Assembly (NCBI GenBank): GCA_017475555.1
Contig: JAFVFL010000002.1
Span: 1 to 32,741, forward strand
Source: Ruminococcus sp.
Lineage (GTDB): Bacteria; Bacillota; Clostridia; Oscillospirales; Ruminococcaceae
Direction: 5' to 3'
DNA length: 32,741 nucleotides
The position numbers and the translations under genes are program-made. Under the pieces are notes generated by a model, which saw nothing but the letters and a program-made list of their open reading frames with translations, was not told the DNA's origin and ran no database searches. Of the stretch, positions 1-9,279 are shown piece by piece (position 1 is the first letter of the stretch; every line of letters starts with the position of its first letter).

Positions 1-2
1 AG

Positions 3-488
3 CGGTGCAAGCACTGTTATATTTTCGCTGAGGATAACTGCAAGGCACTCACGGAAATGCCGTGGGAGAAGATGAAACAGGTGGTCGAGAGCTGCGAGGC
101 TATGTGCGACAAGCTCGGTAGGACTCCCTATTTTTACATCACGGGCGGTGATCCGATACTCCACCGTGATTTTTGGAAACTGGCGGAGCTTCTGAAAGAA
201 AAAGGCATCACATGGGGCATACTTGGCAATCCGTTCCACCTGAATGATGAGGTCTGTCAAAGGCTTTACGACCACGGGTGTCGGAAATATCAGCTCTCCC
301 TTGACGGTATGGAAGAAATGCATGACCTGTTCCGCAAGCCCGGTTCCTTTCAGACAACGCTCAAAGCGATAGACTACATCAAAAATGCGGGAATGTGGTG
401 TGCGGTGATGTCCACCGTATCGAGCATCCAAGGTTTGCAGACGAAAAATCTGGATTTGATGCGCTTTTGGCAGCCTTTGAGGAGGTGA
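3..488 (+). pseudogene. Radical SAM (SPASM-type) maturase, 5' cut by window edge, 3' truncated
   Basis: The frame is open from the first bases and begins RCKHCYIF, i.e. the last two cysteines of the radical SAM CxxxCxxC cluster motif; the first cysteine lies outside the window. ITGGDPILH (the GGE/GGD SAM-binding motif) and LSLDG follow at the usual spacing. The wording of this segment (ITGGDP, ILGNPFHL, LSLDG, RKPGSF) resembles from memory the radical SAM/SPASM maturases of the ACGX peptide class, which modify short ribosomal peptides; that subclass is an inference. The protein resembles this family only up to MSTVSS (about base 428). It then runs about 20 residues through foreign sequence in the wrong frame to a TGA. 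The C-terminal half of the barrel and the SPASM auxiliary-cluster cysteines are missing, so the gene is almost certainly dead. Confidence 0.75.
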
Positions 489-496
489 ACGGGTAA
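428..496 (+). pseudogene. C-terminal tail of an unidentified upstream gene, fused out of frame to the radical SAM gene
   Basis: In the frame +2 relative to the radical SAM gene, codons from about 428 read HPRFADEKSGFDALLAAFEE and then VNG and TAA at 494-496. This is a sensible helical protein tail. Its stop overlaps the next start as TAATG and it carries that gene's ribosome site (GAGGAGG at 479-485). This is how the last gene before the 496 ORF in an operon should look. I infer that a deletion or recombination joined the radical SAM gene to this tail. The parent gene is not recognisable from 23 residues. Confidence 0.45.
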
Positions 497-1146
497 TGCA
501 GAATAAAATCAGCGTTTGTGTGAGCTTGATGCAGGAAGTTGCAAAAAACAAGAATGCTGTAATAGAAAATGAGCGTGAGGCCTCCAGAAATAATGTTTTT
601 TTTACTACGTATACAATATTTGCAGAAGCCGTAAAAAGCTATTTGACGGTACAGAAATACTTTGATTTTCATGCATCCGAAGGAACAGACCAGCTTTTAC
701 GCACCCTTATGTCAGAGACAGCACAGATATTTCAGGCTCAGAAGGTCATCAATCCCCAGAAGTACAGGGATCAGGTTCAAAAGTGTACCGATGCTCTTAA
801 AAAGGAGTGGACAGAGATCAGCGCAAACTATGCATCACAACCCCGTGAAGATCTTGGAATCCTGAAGATGATCACGCCAAATAAAATGCTGATCTCGCAG
901 CTGATTCAAAAGCTTACTGGGTGCCAATCATGGCCTGTCAGTGCAGAATCCGCTGCTGAGTATTTGCAGGCTCAGCAAAAAGCAGCAGAGCTTCTTGCTG
1001 AAATGCACTTTGATGCGAATATCTCTGCTTTTCTATCAAAGGTGAAAGCTGGAAATGCCGTACTAGCTGATCTTACTTCTGAAGTTACAACTTGGCTGAC
1101 GGAGAATAGGTTAATGGACAAGATATTCCTGCGTATTCAAGTATAA
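496..1146 (+). CDS. Unrecognised 216-aa helical protein, probably frameshifted near its 3' end
   Basis: The start is well supported: GAGGAGG lies about 10 bases upstream and the ATG overlaps the stop of the preceding gene fragment (TAATG), implying translational coupling. The product is soluble, mostly alpha-helical and charged, with no signal peptide, membrane segment or motif I recognise. The last seven residues (after MDKI) look out of place, and a better protein-like continuation is found in another frame (see 1110-1256). Given the truncated gene before it, this stretch may be the leftover end of an accessory operon. Position beside mobile DNA would fit a defence or element-borne gene, but nothing in the sequence proves that. 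Confidence 0.55.
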   Translation: MQNKISVCVSLMQEVAKNKNAVIENEREASRNNVFFTTYTIFAEAVKSYLTVQKYFDFHASEGTDQLLRTLMSETAQIFQAQKVINPQKYRDQVQKCTDALKKEWTEISANYASQPREDLGILKMITPNKMLISQLIQKLTGCQSWPVSAESAAEYLQAQQKAAELLAEMHFDANISAFLSKVKAGNAVLADLTSEVTTWLTENRLMDKIFLRIQV

Positions 1147-1256
1147 CTGTTGAAGGATATAATCGTGAAAGTGATTTTTTGCAGGATGTCTTGCAGATTC
1201 TATTCAAGCATTATAAGGAATTTGATGAAATTCAGTCTTTCACAGGTGAACTCTGA
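1110..1256 (+). pseudogene. Likely frameshifted C-terminus of the 496 gene
   Basis: Open from just after a TAG at 1107 to TGA at 1254-1256. From about base 1130 it reads PAYSSITVEGYNRESDFLQ and continues DVLQILFKHYKEFDEIQSF, an amphipathic helical ending quite unlike random out-of-frame sequence. Restoring one base in the GATATTCC stretch (about 1126-1134) would join it to the preceding 209 residues to give a protein of roughly 250 aa. Homologue alignment would settle it. Confidence 0.35.
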
Positions 1257-1410
1257 TAGTATATTCATACCGGTCGGATTTCTTCCCTCCAACTACATAA
1301 GGTCGGGTGCTTTTAGTAAGTCAAAGCGCACTGTATCTCCGGGAGACACTGGACTTATTTCCAAGAACAGGAAAAATCCACTCCACGAAAATCTCATCAT
1401 TTCTACATAA
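1257..1410. other. Intergenic stretch between the accessory segment and rlmD
   Basis: No convincing gene. A frame through 1150-1410 is open on the plus strand but has no ribosome site, overlaps the probable frameshifted tail before it and has no recognisable motif. The segment 1296-1410 resembles low-complexity spacer I cannot assign. Confidence 0.4.
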
Positions 1411-1414
1411 GAGA

Positions 1415-1440
1415 AAAAGTGCCGAATTTTCGGCACTTTT
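1415..1440. terminator. Bidirectional rho-independent terminator after rlmD
   Basis: Perfect 10-bp stem AAAAGTGCCG / CGGCACTTTT with a 6-base loop, 11 bases beyond the rlmD stop. Read on the minus strand the stem is followed by TTTTTCTCTT; on the plus strand by TTTTCTTATT. It would end the recJ-rlmD operon and also stop transcripts coming from the left. Confidence 0.85.
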
Positions 1441-1450
1441 CTTATTCTCC

Positions 1451-2806
1451 TCACTTTTCTCGTGACATCAAAACTACGCACTCAACGTGCCTCGTTCTCG
1501 GAAACAGGTCTGCACCGCTTATCCTTTCAGTCTTATAGCCGAGTGTACCGAGAAAAGCAGCATCTCTTGCTGCGGTTGAGGGATTGCAGGAGATCATCAC
1601 TATACGCTCCGGAGCTGCTGATACTACTGCTTTCAGGGTTTCCTCTGAGCAACCCTTTCTCGGCGGGTCAAGTACGATCACGTCCGGCTCACAGCCCTCT
1701 CTCCGCAGCTGCTCAAACACCTTTCCGGCGTCGCCGCACCGGAACTGTGCATTTGTGATACCGCTTGCCTGTGCATTTTCTATTGCGTTTCTGACTGCGT
1801 CAGGAATGATCTCCACTCCGATAAGCCTGCCGGCTGAGCGTGCCATTGAAAGCCCTATCGTTCCGGCTCCGCAATACAGGTCAGCTATAGTTTCTCCGCC
1901 GCTTAATGCAGCATATTCCGCCGCCCGTCCGTAAAGCCTTTCCGCCTGTACTGTATTGACCTGATAAAACGACAGCGGAGATATTTCTATCGTATTTCCG
2001 CACATTATATCCTTTATCGTATCACTGCCCCACAGCGTCACACATCTGCTGCCGAGTATCACATTTGTCCGCTCCGGGTTGATATTCAGCACTATGCTCC
2101 GTATCTCCGGAAAATCCTGCACAAGCTCACTGCAAAGCCCTGAAAGCTGCCGGGAGCAGTCCCCCGCCGCAACGATACAGACCATGACCTCACCGGAGTA
2201 ATTGCCTCTTCTCAGATAAATATGCCGGAGAAGCCCTTTTCCCGTCGCTTCATCATATACTGTAAGTCCGCTATTGTTGATGTAGGCAAGTATATGCCGG
2301 ACTATACGTGAAAAAAGCTCTGGCTGGAGAGGACAGTCATCTATCGGTATCACTCTGTGGCTCCTTGGTGCGAAAAAGCCGCATACCGCCCTGCCGTCAT
2401 GCACCGCAAGGGGGTATTGTGCCTTATTGCGGTATCTTTCGGGTATCTCCGCAGCAATAAAATCGTCATATTCCGGAGAGAGCCCGCCTATACGTTCAAA
2501 TGCGTCCCTTACGATACCCTCCTTTACCCGGCACTCCTCCCGGTAATCCATGTGCCGGAAAACACAGCCCCCGCACCTGTGATACGCCGGACAGGACTGC
2601 TCTGTCCTGTGAGCTGACGGCTTTATCAGCTCATCAATTATACCGTACGCGTAGCTTTTCAGCACCTTGACGATACGCACCCTCAGTACGTCCCCGACGG
2701 CAGTTTCCGGAACGAACACTGCCATTCCGTCTATCCGGCAGACTCCGCTGCCCTCCGAGGTTATACCGGTTATTTCAGCCTCGTAGAGCTTATTTTTCTC
2801 AGGCAT
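1451..2806 (-). CDS. rlmD: 23S rRNA (uracil-5-)-methyltransferase, RlmD/RumA family
   Basis: A 451-aa SAM-dependent enzyme that methylates C5 of a uracil in 23S rRNA (U1939 in E. coli; some Firmicute members use another position, so the exact target is unproven). N-terminal TRAM RNA-binding domain (about residues 4-60). The 4Fe-4S cluster cysteines are C72, C78 and C81 (CxxxxxCGGC) plus C158 in IDDCPLQ. The Rossmann motif ADLYCGAGTIG, the LDPPRKG loop and the catalytic cysteine C407 in ISCNPS are all intact. The start is fixed by AGGAGGAGG a few bases upstream. It overlaps the end of hemZ by 37 bases in another frame, so it is probably translated as the last cistron of the operon. Stop is TGA. 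Confidence 0.93.
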   Translation of the reverse strand: MPEKNKLYEAEITGITSEGSGVCRIDGMAVFVPETAVGDVLRVRIVKVLKSYAYGIIDELIKPSAHRTEQSCPAYHRCGGCVFRHMDYREECRVKEGIVRDAFERIGGLSPEYDDFIAAEIPERYRNKAQYPLAVHDGRAVCGFFAPRSHRVIPIDDCPLQPELFSRIVRHILAYINNSGLTVYDEATGKGLLRHIYLRRGNYSGEVMVCIVAAGDCSRQLSGLCSELVQDFPEIRSIVLNINPERTNVILGSRCVTLWGSDTIKDIMCGNTIEISPLSFYQVNTVQAERLYGRAAEYAALSGGETIADLYCGAGTIGLSMARSAGRLIGVEIIPDAVRNAIENAQASGITNAQFRCGDAGKVFEQLRREGCEPDVIVLDPPRKGCSEETLKAVVSAAPERIVMISCNPSTAARDAAFLGTLGYKTERISGADLFPRTRHVECVVLMSREK

Positions 2807-4257
2807 TCTGCCGCCTCCTCCTTTTTATCCATAAGCTCACTGAACCGCCGGATATATTCGTATGGGTACTTGTAATTGTGTATACGCTTTATCCTCCCGT
2901 CCGGATAGACGAGCTTTGTTGACGCAGCACAGCCTGCACCGAGTATGGTCTGAGTTTCGTCCATTATGAATATATTGTAATAGCTCTCATATCCCGGCTT
3001 GGCATAGCCGATATTTTCAAGATTATCTACGGTATTTTTCTGGCGGTACATATAATACGGCTTATAGCCCATGCTCAGCAGTTTTTCTATGCTGTAGCGT
3101 ACCATTTCAGCCGCAGGATTTGAGCTGTTCACGCTGCCGTCAGCAAAGAGTGCAGCTGAACGCTTTATCGTCAGGGTATGGACTGTTATGCTTTCCGGCG
3201 AAAGCTCTGTTATCCTGTCAAGGGTATTGCGGAAGCTGTCGGGCTGCTCGGTCGGAAGTCCGGCGATAAGGTCGGTATTGATATTGTCAAAGCCTGTTTT
3301 CCGGGCAAGCTCAAATGCACGTATCGCATCCTCACCGGAGTGCTGCCGTCCTATGACACGAAGTACATCATCATTGAGCGTCTGCGGATTCACTGAGATA
3401 CGGCCCGCACCATATTCCTTTATGACCCTCAGCTTCTCCTCAGTGATAGTATCCGGTCTCCCGGCTTCTACGCTGTACTCCCGTATATTTGTCAGGTCGA
3501 ACGACCGCTGCACCTGCTCCATGACTGTCCGCAGATCGTCCGCTGAGATAGCAGTCGGAGTGCCGCCGCCAAAGTATATCGTATCTATCCTTGTATCAGT
3601 CTCACGCACAAGCTCTCCGATGATCTCAAGCTCACGGCACAGGCAGCGGATATAGTCCGGCATAAGCTTTACAGCCGAATCCATTGAGTGCGACACGAAT
3701 GAGCAGTAGCTGCACCTTGTCGGACAGAATGGTATTGATACATAAAGACTGACCGCTGAGGTGTCGATCTTTTCGAGTATCGGCAGCTGATTCACAGCCG
3801 TTTCGCAGGCAATGCGGAGCTTTTCCGGCGTAAGCTCAAAACGCCTTGTCAGTATCTCCCCGGCTTCCTCAAGGCTTCTCCCCTGCTGTAAAAGTTCCGT
3901 CACCTTTTTGACCGGGCGTATTCCTGTCATCAGCCCCCACGGCGGACGTATACCTGTAAGGTCTGCAAGGCTATGAAAGATCGAGCGGCATATCTCATGC
4001 TCAAGCTCCTCCGCCGGGACAGCTCTGCACTCATGTACCGGTATACCGCCGTCAAGCCTTACTGTGACCTCATATTCCGGCATACCTCCGTTATCCCTTA
4101 CCGCCGCAAGCACATAGCTCTCTCCGCAGGCGTCCTCCGGGTCGGAGCTGAACGAGAACCGTGCAGTGCTGAAAAACAGCTTACAGGTAGCCTCTATCTC
4201 GTATTTAAAGGAATTGCCGACCAGAACGATCGGCATTTTATTATTTATAGTATTCAT
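2770..4257 (-). CDS. hemZ: Oxygen-independent coproporphyrinogen III dehydrogenase-like radical SAM enzyme HemZ
   Basis: 495-aa radical SAM protein of the HemN/HemW/HemZ group. The N-terminal ~170 residues are HemZ-specific (TGIRPPWGLMTGIRPVK near 101-117). The cluster motif is C178-x3-C182-x2-C185 in PFCPTRCSYCSF, followed by FGGGTPTA (about 230-236) and the typical NTDLIAGLP. In B. subtilis HemZ is linked to anaerobic conversion of coproporphyrinogen III. In gut Clostridia without a complete haem pathway its real substrate is uncertain. The start codon overlaps the stop of the MBL gene as ATGA, so the two are translationally coupled. Full family length and no damage seen. Confidence 0.9.
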   Translation of the reverse strand: MNTINNKMPIVLVGNSFKYEIEATCKLFFSTARFSFSSDPEDACGESYVLAAVRDNGGMPEYEVTVRLDGGIPVHECRAVPAEELEHEICRSIFHSLADLTGIRPPWGLMTGIRPVKKVTELLQQGRSLEEAGEILTRRFELTPEKLRIACETAVNQLPILEKIDTSAVSLYVSIPFCPTRCSYCSFVSHSMDSAVKLMPDYIRCLCRELEIIGELVRETDTRIDTIYFGGGTPTAISADDLRTVMEQVQRSFDLTNIREYSVEAGRPDTITEEKLRVIKEYGAGRISVNPQTLNDDVLRVIGRQHSGEDAIRAFELARKTGFDNINTDLIAGLPTEQPDSFRNTLDRITELSPESITVHTLTIKRSAALFADGSVNSSNPAAEMVRYSIEKLLSMGYKPYYMYRQKNTVDNLENIGYAKPGYESYYNIFIMDETQTILGAGCAASTKLVYPDGRIKRIHNYKYPYEYIRRFSELMDKKEEAAECLRKISSTRLK

Positions 4258-4889
4258 CTCTCTGATATTGCTCTTCTCATATATGGATTCATTTTTCTCT
4301 CTGTACTCAGCCTTGTGGCTGAGCCGTGGCCGGGATACACTGTGTAATCCCCGTCAAGTGCCGCAAGCTGCCGCATAGACCACATCATCGCATTCATACT
4401 GCTGCCCGGAAAATCCGTCCTTCCGACAGACAGCCTGAACAGCGTATCTCCGGAGAAGATCACATCTCCGCAGATAAAGCATACGCTTCCCGGAGAATGC
4501 CCCGGAGTATGGAGCACCCTGAACTCGCAGCCGCCGTCATTAAGGTAGCAGTCGCCGGTTATCGCAGTATACAGCGTCACCGGAATAAATCTGTTCATCG
4601 ACATTCTGCTGTGCAGTGAAAGGTCTGTACTCGAAAGCATAGGTGCGTCAAGCTCGTGGATATATACCTCGCAGTCTGTTGCCTGACGTACCTGCTCCAC
4701 ACCGCCGATATGGTCGAAATGCCCGTGGGTTATCAGTATCTTTGTCAGGCGGAGTGCTTTTTCCTCCAGAAAGCTCAGGAGAACGCCGCTGTCGCCGCCG
4801 ACATCGACAGCGATACAGCGTCCGGGAGCTGTCTCAGCGACATAGCAGTTGACGCCCAGCTCACCGAGGTTAAGTGTGTGTATACGCAT
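4254..4889 (-). CDS. MBL-fold metallo-hydrolase, YcbL/glyoxalase-II-like
   Basis: 211-aa cytosolic metallo-beta-lactamase-fold enzyme. Metal ligands are visible in order: THGHFDH (H55, H57, D59, H60), HTPGH (H131), SGDTLF (D148) and YPGHGS (H188). This is the short single-domain form (no C-terminal glyoxalase II helical domain), resembling YcbL, which can hydrolyse hydroxyacyl-glutathione-like thioesters; the true substrate in a glutathione-poor anaerobe is unknown. It sits 11 bases downstream of the (p)ppGpp synthetase gene and overlaps hemZ by 4 bases. An MBL gene between relA and hemZ is a recurring arrangement in Clostridia, although the usual dtd gene is absent here. Confidence 0.88.
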   Translation of the reverse strand: MRIHTLNLGELGVNCYVAETAPGRCIAVDVGGDSGVLLSFLEEKALRLTKILITHGHFDHIGGVEQVRQATDCEVYIHELDAPMLSSTDLSLHSRMSMNRFIPVTLYTAITGDCYLNDGGCEFRVLHTPGHSPGSVCFICGDVIFSGDTLFRLSVGRTDFPGSSMNAMMWSMRQLAALDGDYTVYPGHGSATRLSTERKMNPYMRRAISER

Positions 4890-4900
4890 AGCGAGCCTCC

Positions 4901-7192
4901 TTATGCTTTTGCTCTGTCTACGGAGATGACTCCCTTTATCCTGCGGAGCTTATCGAACAGATTGCCGAGCTGCTCCTTGTTTGCAACGATTATCGTACAT
5001 TCAAACACTGCACTGCCGTCCTTTACCCGGCGTGAGTTAGAGTGCAGCATGGATATATGCGAATCGGCAAGTGCCTTTGTGATATCGTACACCAGCCCTA
5101 CCCGGTCAGCAGCCCTGACCTCGATAGAGGTCTGGAGCTTTGTTACTCCGCCTGATGACCATACGATATCGAGCCAGCGGCTCATCTCCTCCGGGTCATT
5201 TCGCTTCAGTGCCGCCTGATAGTTGGTACAGGCGGTCGTGTGTACAGACAGACCGAAGCCCCTTGTAACGAAGCCGACTATATCATCGCCCGGTATAGGC
5301 GAACAGCACTGTGCGAACTTGACGCTCATGGAGGTTATCTCGTCAAGCACAATGCACTGCTTGCCCGTATTCTTTGAGACTATTACTGTCGGGAACTCCG
5401 GCTCATCGGAATGTGTACGCTCGTATTTCTCTTTCAAATGCGGCATTATCCGTGCGAGCGATATGCCGCCGTAGCCGATGGAGGCGTAGAAATCGTCTAT
5501 CGTCTCGCAGCTGTGCCGTGCTAAGTCGTCCTTTAAAAAATCCTCGAACTGTGAGGGCGGAATGTGTATCTGATTGCGGCGGAACTCTCTTTCAAGAGCA
5601 TTTTTTCCCTCCGTTATATTCTCCTCCCGCCGCTCCTTCTTGAACCATGAGCGTATCTTCGAGCGTGCCTCGCTTGTCTTGACTATATTGAGCCACCCTC
5701 TGTTCGGCCCCTTATTCGGGTCCTTTGAAGTGATTATCTCACATATCTGTCCGGTCTGGAGCTTATAGTCGAGCGGTACTATCCGTCCGTCAACCTTCGC
5801 TCCCATTGTCTTATGTCCTATCTCCGTGTGGATACGATAGGCGAAATCGAGCACTGTCGAATCTATCGGCAGCTCTATCGCCATGCCCTTGGGTGTCATT
5901 ACTACGATATCGTCCGGTGTAAGGTCGTTCTTTATTACTCTTACGATCTCCTCCTTGTCGTTGGAGGTCTGCTGTGTTTCAAGGAGCTGTCTTATCCATG
6001 CAAGGCGGCTCTCCATATGATCTCTGCCCTGTATGCCCTCCTTGTACTTCCAGTGTGCGGCAATGCCGTACTCTGCATTCTGGTGCATATCCCATGTGCG
6101 TATCTGCACCTCAAACGGTATCTTCTCACTTCCGAGGACTGTCGTGTGGAGCGACTGGTAATTATTAGCCTTCGGAGTTGAGATATAGTCCTTGAAGCGG
6201 TTCGGCAGCGGACGGAACATATCATGTATAAGTCCGAGCACGCTGTAGCACTCAGCTATTGTCGTTACGATTATCCTTACGGCGTATCTGTCATACACCT
6301 CATCTATATCCTTGTGGTTTACGAATACCTTCTTGTAGATACTGTATACGCTCTTTACCCTGCCATCGATCTGCGGGGGCTGTGAGAACATTTCCGAGCT
6401 GAACCGCTTTGCGATACGCTCCTTGATTATCTTTACGAACTCCTCACGCTCCTCCTTTTTGCTTTCGAGTATCTTCTCGATCTCAGCGTAGGCGAACGGG
6501 TCAAGATAGTGGAACGAAAGGTCCTCAAGCTCCTCCTTTATCGCCCTTATGCCGAGCCTGTGTGCGATAGGGGCGTAAATATTCATAGTTTCAAGTGCGG
6601 TCTTTCTCTGCTTGTCGTGCGGGCGGTATTTAAGGGTACGCATATTGTGCAGTCTGTCGGACAGCTTTATTATCATTACCCTGATATCCTGCGACATCGC
6701 AAGGAGTATCTTTCTTACATTCTCCGCCTGCTGCTCCTCCTTGGACTGCATCGGTATCTTGCTCAGCTTCGTGACACCGTCAACGAGAAGTGCAACGTCA
6801 AGTCCGAAGCGTTTTTTCAGGTCGTCAAGAGTTGCATCAGTATCCTCGACCACATCATGCAGAAGTGCCGCACAGATAGTATCCGTGTCCATTCCAAGCT
6901 CCAGGAGCGTATATGCCACGGCAAGCGGGTGGATTATATAGTCCTGTCCGGACGACCGCTTCTGCCCTGCATGAGCCTTTGCTGCGAAATCATACGCTGA
7001 AATGATCTTGTTAAGGTCATACTGCTTGTCATCAGTGAGGATCTTTTCAGTCAGCATGGTTATCGTGTAATTGTCATCAAAATCAGGGATACTTCTGAGA
7101 AGCTCCGCTGTTCTCTCGTCAACAGCGGCTTCCGGGATAGGTATTTCCAGCTTCTCGCTGTGTATATTTGATACAGTCATGTCATCATTCAT
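4901..7192 (-). CDS. relA: Bifunctional (p)ppGpp synthetase/hydrolase, RelA/SpoT (Rel) family
   Basis: 763-aa stringent-response enzyme that makes and degrades (p)ppGpp and responds to uncharged tRNA on the ribosome. Domains in order: HD hydrolase (IIHPL with H88; LLHDVVEDT with H112-D113, intact, so hydrolysis is expected); synthetase (about 270-390, RVKSVYSIYKK, YDRYAVRI, NYQSLHT, VQIRT, AEYGIAAHW); TGS domain (about 425-490, VVMTPKGMAIELP); helical region; zinc-finger/CC motif (AQCCSPIPGDDIVGF and HTTACTN); C-terminal ACT domain (about 690-763). Lies 31 bases after recJ in the same operon. Length and domain order are standard for the long Rel proteins of Firmicutes. Confidence 0.95.
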   Translation of the reverse strand: MNDDMTVSNIHSEKLEIPIPEAAVDERTAELLRSIPDFDDNYTITMLTEKILTDDKQYDLNKIISAYDFAAKAHAGQKRSSGQDYIIHPLAVAYTLLELGMDTDTICAALLHDVVEDTDATLDDLKKRFGLDVALLVDGVTKLSKIPMQSKEEQQAENVRKILLAMSQDIRVMIIKLSDRLHNMRTLKYRPHDKQRKTALETMNIYAPIAHRLGIRAIKEELEDLSFHYLDPFAYAEIEKILESKKEEREEFVKIIKERIAKRFSSEMFSQPPQIDGRVKSVYSIYKKVFVNHKDIDEVYDRYAVRIIVTTIAECYSVLGLIHDMFRPLPNRFKDYISTPKANNYQSLHTTVLGSEKIPFEVQIRTWDMHQNAEYGIAAHWKYKEGIQGRDHMESRLAWIRQLLETQQTSNDKEEIVRVIKNDLTPDDIVVMTPKGMAIELPIDSTVLDFAYRIHTEIGHKTMGAKVDGRIVPLDYKLQTGQICEIITSKDPNKGPNRGWLNIVKTSEARSKIRSWFKKERREENITEGKNALEREFRRNQIHIPPSQFEDFLKDDLARHSCETIDDFYASIGYGGISLARIMPHLKEKYERTHSDEPEFPTVIVSKNTGKQCIVLDEITSMSVKFAQCCSPIPGDDIVGFVTRGFGLSVHTTACTNYQAALKRNDPEEMSRWLDIVWSSGGVTKLQTSIEVRAADRVGLVYDITKALADSHISMLHSNSRRVKDGSAVFECTIIVANKEQLGNLFDKLRRIKGVISVDRAKA

Positions 7193-7223
7193 ATTGATCC
7201 TCCTTTAACAAGTTATTGCTATA

Positions 7224-9245
7224 TTATATATGCTTTTTCAGCTCTATGAGCACCGGTGCTGCGTTAAGGTCTGCCCTTTTCGTCACCGGTATCCTCCTTA
7301 TCCGTGAGTCCTCTGAGCTTATGCTGATAAGCCCGGACTGCCGGAGTGCCTCTGCTGCGACACAGAAGCGGCAGTAATTCAGCCTGTTATCCTTCAGCTT
7401 GAGATACAGCGTATCAAATGGTATCCCGCCTTCAGGTATATTCTTATATATTTTGACTGAATCGTCCCTTTCCGGAAGCATTGCCGGGTAATAATTTTTC
7501 GGCAGTGCCTCGCCGCGCATGAAGGCTTCAAATGACCTCAGCCCGGCAAAATATCTGCTCTGCTCAAAGCCGTGCAGCCGGATATCGGTTATGTATACGC
7601 TCGGACTGACATTTCCCCGGAACTCATTTACTCCGAGAGAGACTACCATATCGCAGAAGTCTCCCCTTGCGACTGTGAGCTCGCCCGGCGAGTGCCGGAA
7701 ATAGATCGCCTCGGCGTTGGTATACCCCAGCTTGAACGAAAGCTTTGAATGAAGACCGCCGGAAAGCGGGAATATGTCGAGTATCTGGGCATTTTCAATA
7801 TAAAACAGCGGCTTTTCGTTGTCCATGCCGAACGGCTCAAGTACGTCAAGCCCTCTGATATTTTCTACATTCAGCTCCGGAGCTGTTACCGGGCAGTCCG
7901 CAGAAAGCTCCGCCTCAGGCATATCCTTATGGTTCTCAAGGGCGTACTTTTCAAGCAGTGTGCGGAATTTCTCCTGCTGTCCGTGCTTTATGGAAAAACC
8001 GCCTGCACCGGGGTGTCCGCCGAATTTTGAAAGTGCATCTGAGGCAGCTGTAAGTGCGGCAAATATTGAAAAATCGCCGACTGTACGTGCCGACCCTCTT
8101 ATCTCACCGTTTTCCTCGGAGGCGATAAAGCACGGCTTCCCGAATTTATCGACTATTTTCGAGGCGACTATGCCGATTATCCCGTGATTCCAGCCCTTTC
8201 CGCATACGAATATCACTCTGCCCCGGAGAATTGACGGGTCGCTGTCCGCCATTTCGTACACCTCAGCCATTATCTCTGCCTCTGCGTCCTTACGCCGGGT
8301 GTTGAGAACATCTATCTCCCTTGCGATATCAAGAGCCTCGTCGTAGTCCTCACACAGCAGCAGCTTCAACGCAGTTGACGGAGAGCCAAGCCTTCCGGCA
8401 ACGTTTATCCGTGGTGCGAGCCCGAAGCCGATACCCTGTGAATCTATCGGCTTATCGGCGTATCCGCTGACCTCCTTGAGTGCCATAAGACCCGGACGGT
8501 CAGTATTGTTTATCCGCTCCATGCCATAGCTTACGATATACCTGTTTTCCCCGGTAAGGCTGACAATATCCGCCACCGTCGCAAGTGCAGCGAGGTCGCC
8601 GAACTGCTCAAGGGCAAAGGTATAATCGCCGCCGTCAAGGGCTGCGATGAGCTTCAGGGCAACTACTGCTCCGCAGGCATACTTAAAGGGCGAGAGATCG
8701 TCCTTCTGGTGGGGATCGACCACAGCCTCAGCCTTAGGTATCGTTTCGCCCGGCTGGTGGTGGTCGGTTATGATGAGCTTCATGCCGAGTATATAAATAT
8801 AATCCGCCTCGGCGACTGCGGATATCCCGTTATCCACGGTGATTATAAGCTCCGTGCCCTTAGCCGAGATCTTGTCTATGGCATTCGTATTCAGACCATA
8901 GCCCTCACTTCGTTCCGGTATATAGCAGAACACATCAGCTCCGGCTTCTGTCAGATAGGAATACAGTATCGCTGTTGCGGTCACGCCGTCGCAGTCATAA
9001 TCGCCGTAGATACAGATCTTTTTCCCTGTATCAAGGGCTTCGTTGATAATATCGGCAGCCTTCTGCATATCCTTTATCAGAAACGGATCAGACAGTCCGT
9101 CCGCCTGAAGCTTCTCCATTACCGAATCAGGAGAAGAATGCCCCCTTGCGGCAAGTGCTGCGGCAGCAAGGGTAGTAACGCCGCACCCTGTCGCCAGTCT
9201 TGAAACGACGTCTCTCTGCGGTGCGTTCAGCTTCCATTTTTTCAT
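7224..9245 (-). CDS. recJ: Single-stranded-DNA-specific 5'-3' exonuclease RecJ
   Basis: 673-aa DHH-family nuclease that resects single-stranded DNA from the 5' end in recombination and mismatch/base-excision repair. Catalytic motifs: YGDYDCDGVTA (D82, D84, D86), VDNG (D138), TDHHQPG (D161-H-H) and VDPHQ. The DHHA1 domain carries GWNHGIIGIVASK and the FGGHPGAGGFSI loop. A C-terminal OB-like domain and tail follow. First gene of a five-gene operon; a near-consensus promoter lies about 35 bases upstream. ATG is preceded by CTGGAGAG, a fair ribosome site. Confidence 0.94.
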   Translation of the reverse strand: MKKWKLNAPQRDVVSRLATGCGVTTLAAAALAARGHSSPDSVMEKLQADGLSDPFLIKDMQKAADIINEALDTGKKICIYGDYDCDGVTATAILYSYLTEAGADVFCYIPERSEGYGLNTNAIDKISAKGTELIITVDNGISAVAEADYIYILGMKLIITDHHQPGETIPKAEAVVDPHQKDDLSPFKYACGAVVALKLIAALDGGDYTFALEQFGDLAALATVADIVSLTGENRYIVSYGMERINNTDRPGLMALKEVSGYADKPIDSQGIGFGLAPRINVAGRLGSPSTALKLLLCEDYDEALDIAREIDVLNTRRKDAEAEIMAEVYEMADSDPSILRGRVIFVCGKGWNHGIIGIVASKIVDKFGKPCFIASEENGEIRGSARTVGDFSIFAALTAASDALSKFGGHPGAGGFSIKHGQQEKFRTLLEKYALENHKDMPEAELSADCPVTAPELNVENIRGLDVLEPFGMDNEKPLFYIENAQILDIFPLSGGLHSKLSFKLGYTNAEAIYFRHSPGELTVARGDFCDMVVSLGVNEFRGNVSPSVYITDIRLHGFEQSRYFAGLRSFEAFMRGEALPKNYYPAMLPERDDSVKIYKNIPEGGIPFDTLYLKLKDNRLNYCRFCVAAEALRQSGLISISSEDSRIRRIPVTKRADLNAAPVLIELKKHI

Positions 9246-9279
9246 ACAGCTCTCCAGTTTCTATAATTTGTTAGTATAT

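Noticed and set aside
1150..1410. 86-codon open frame
   Set aside because: No ribosome site, overlaps the likely tail of the previous gene in another frame, no recognisable family.
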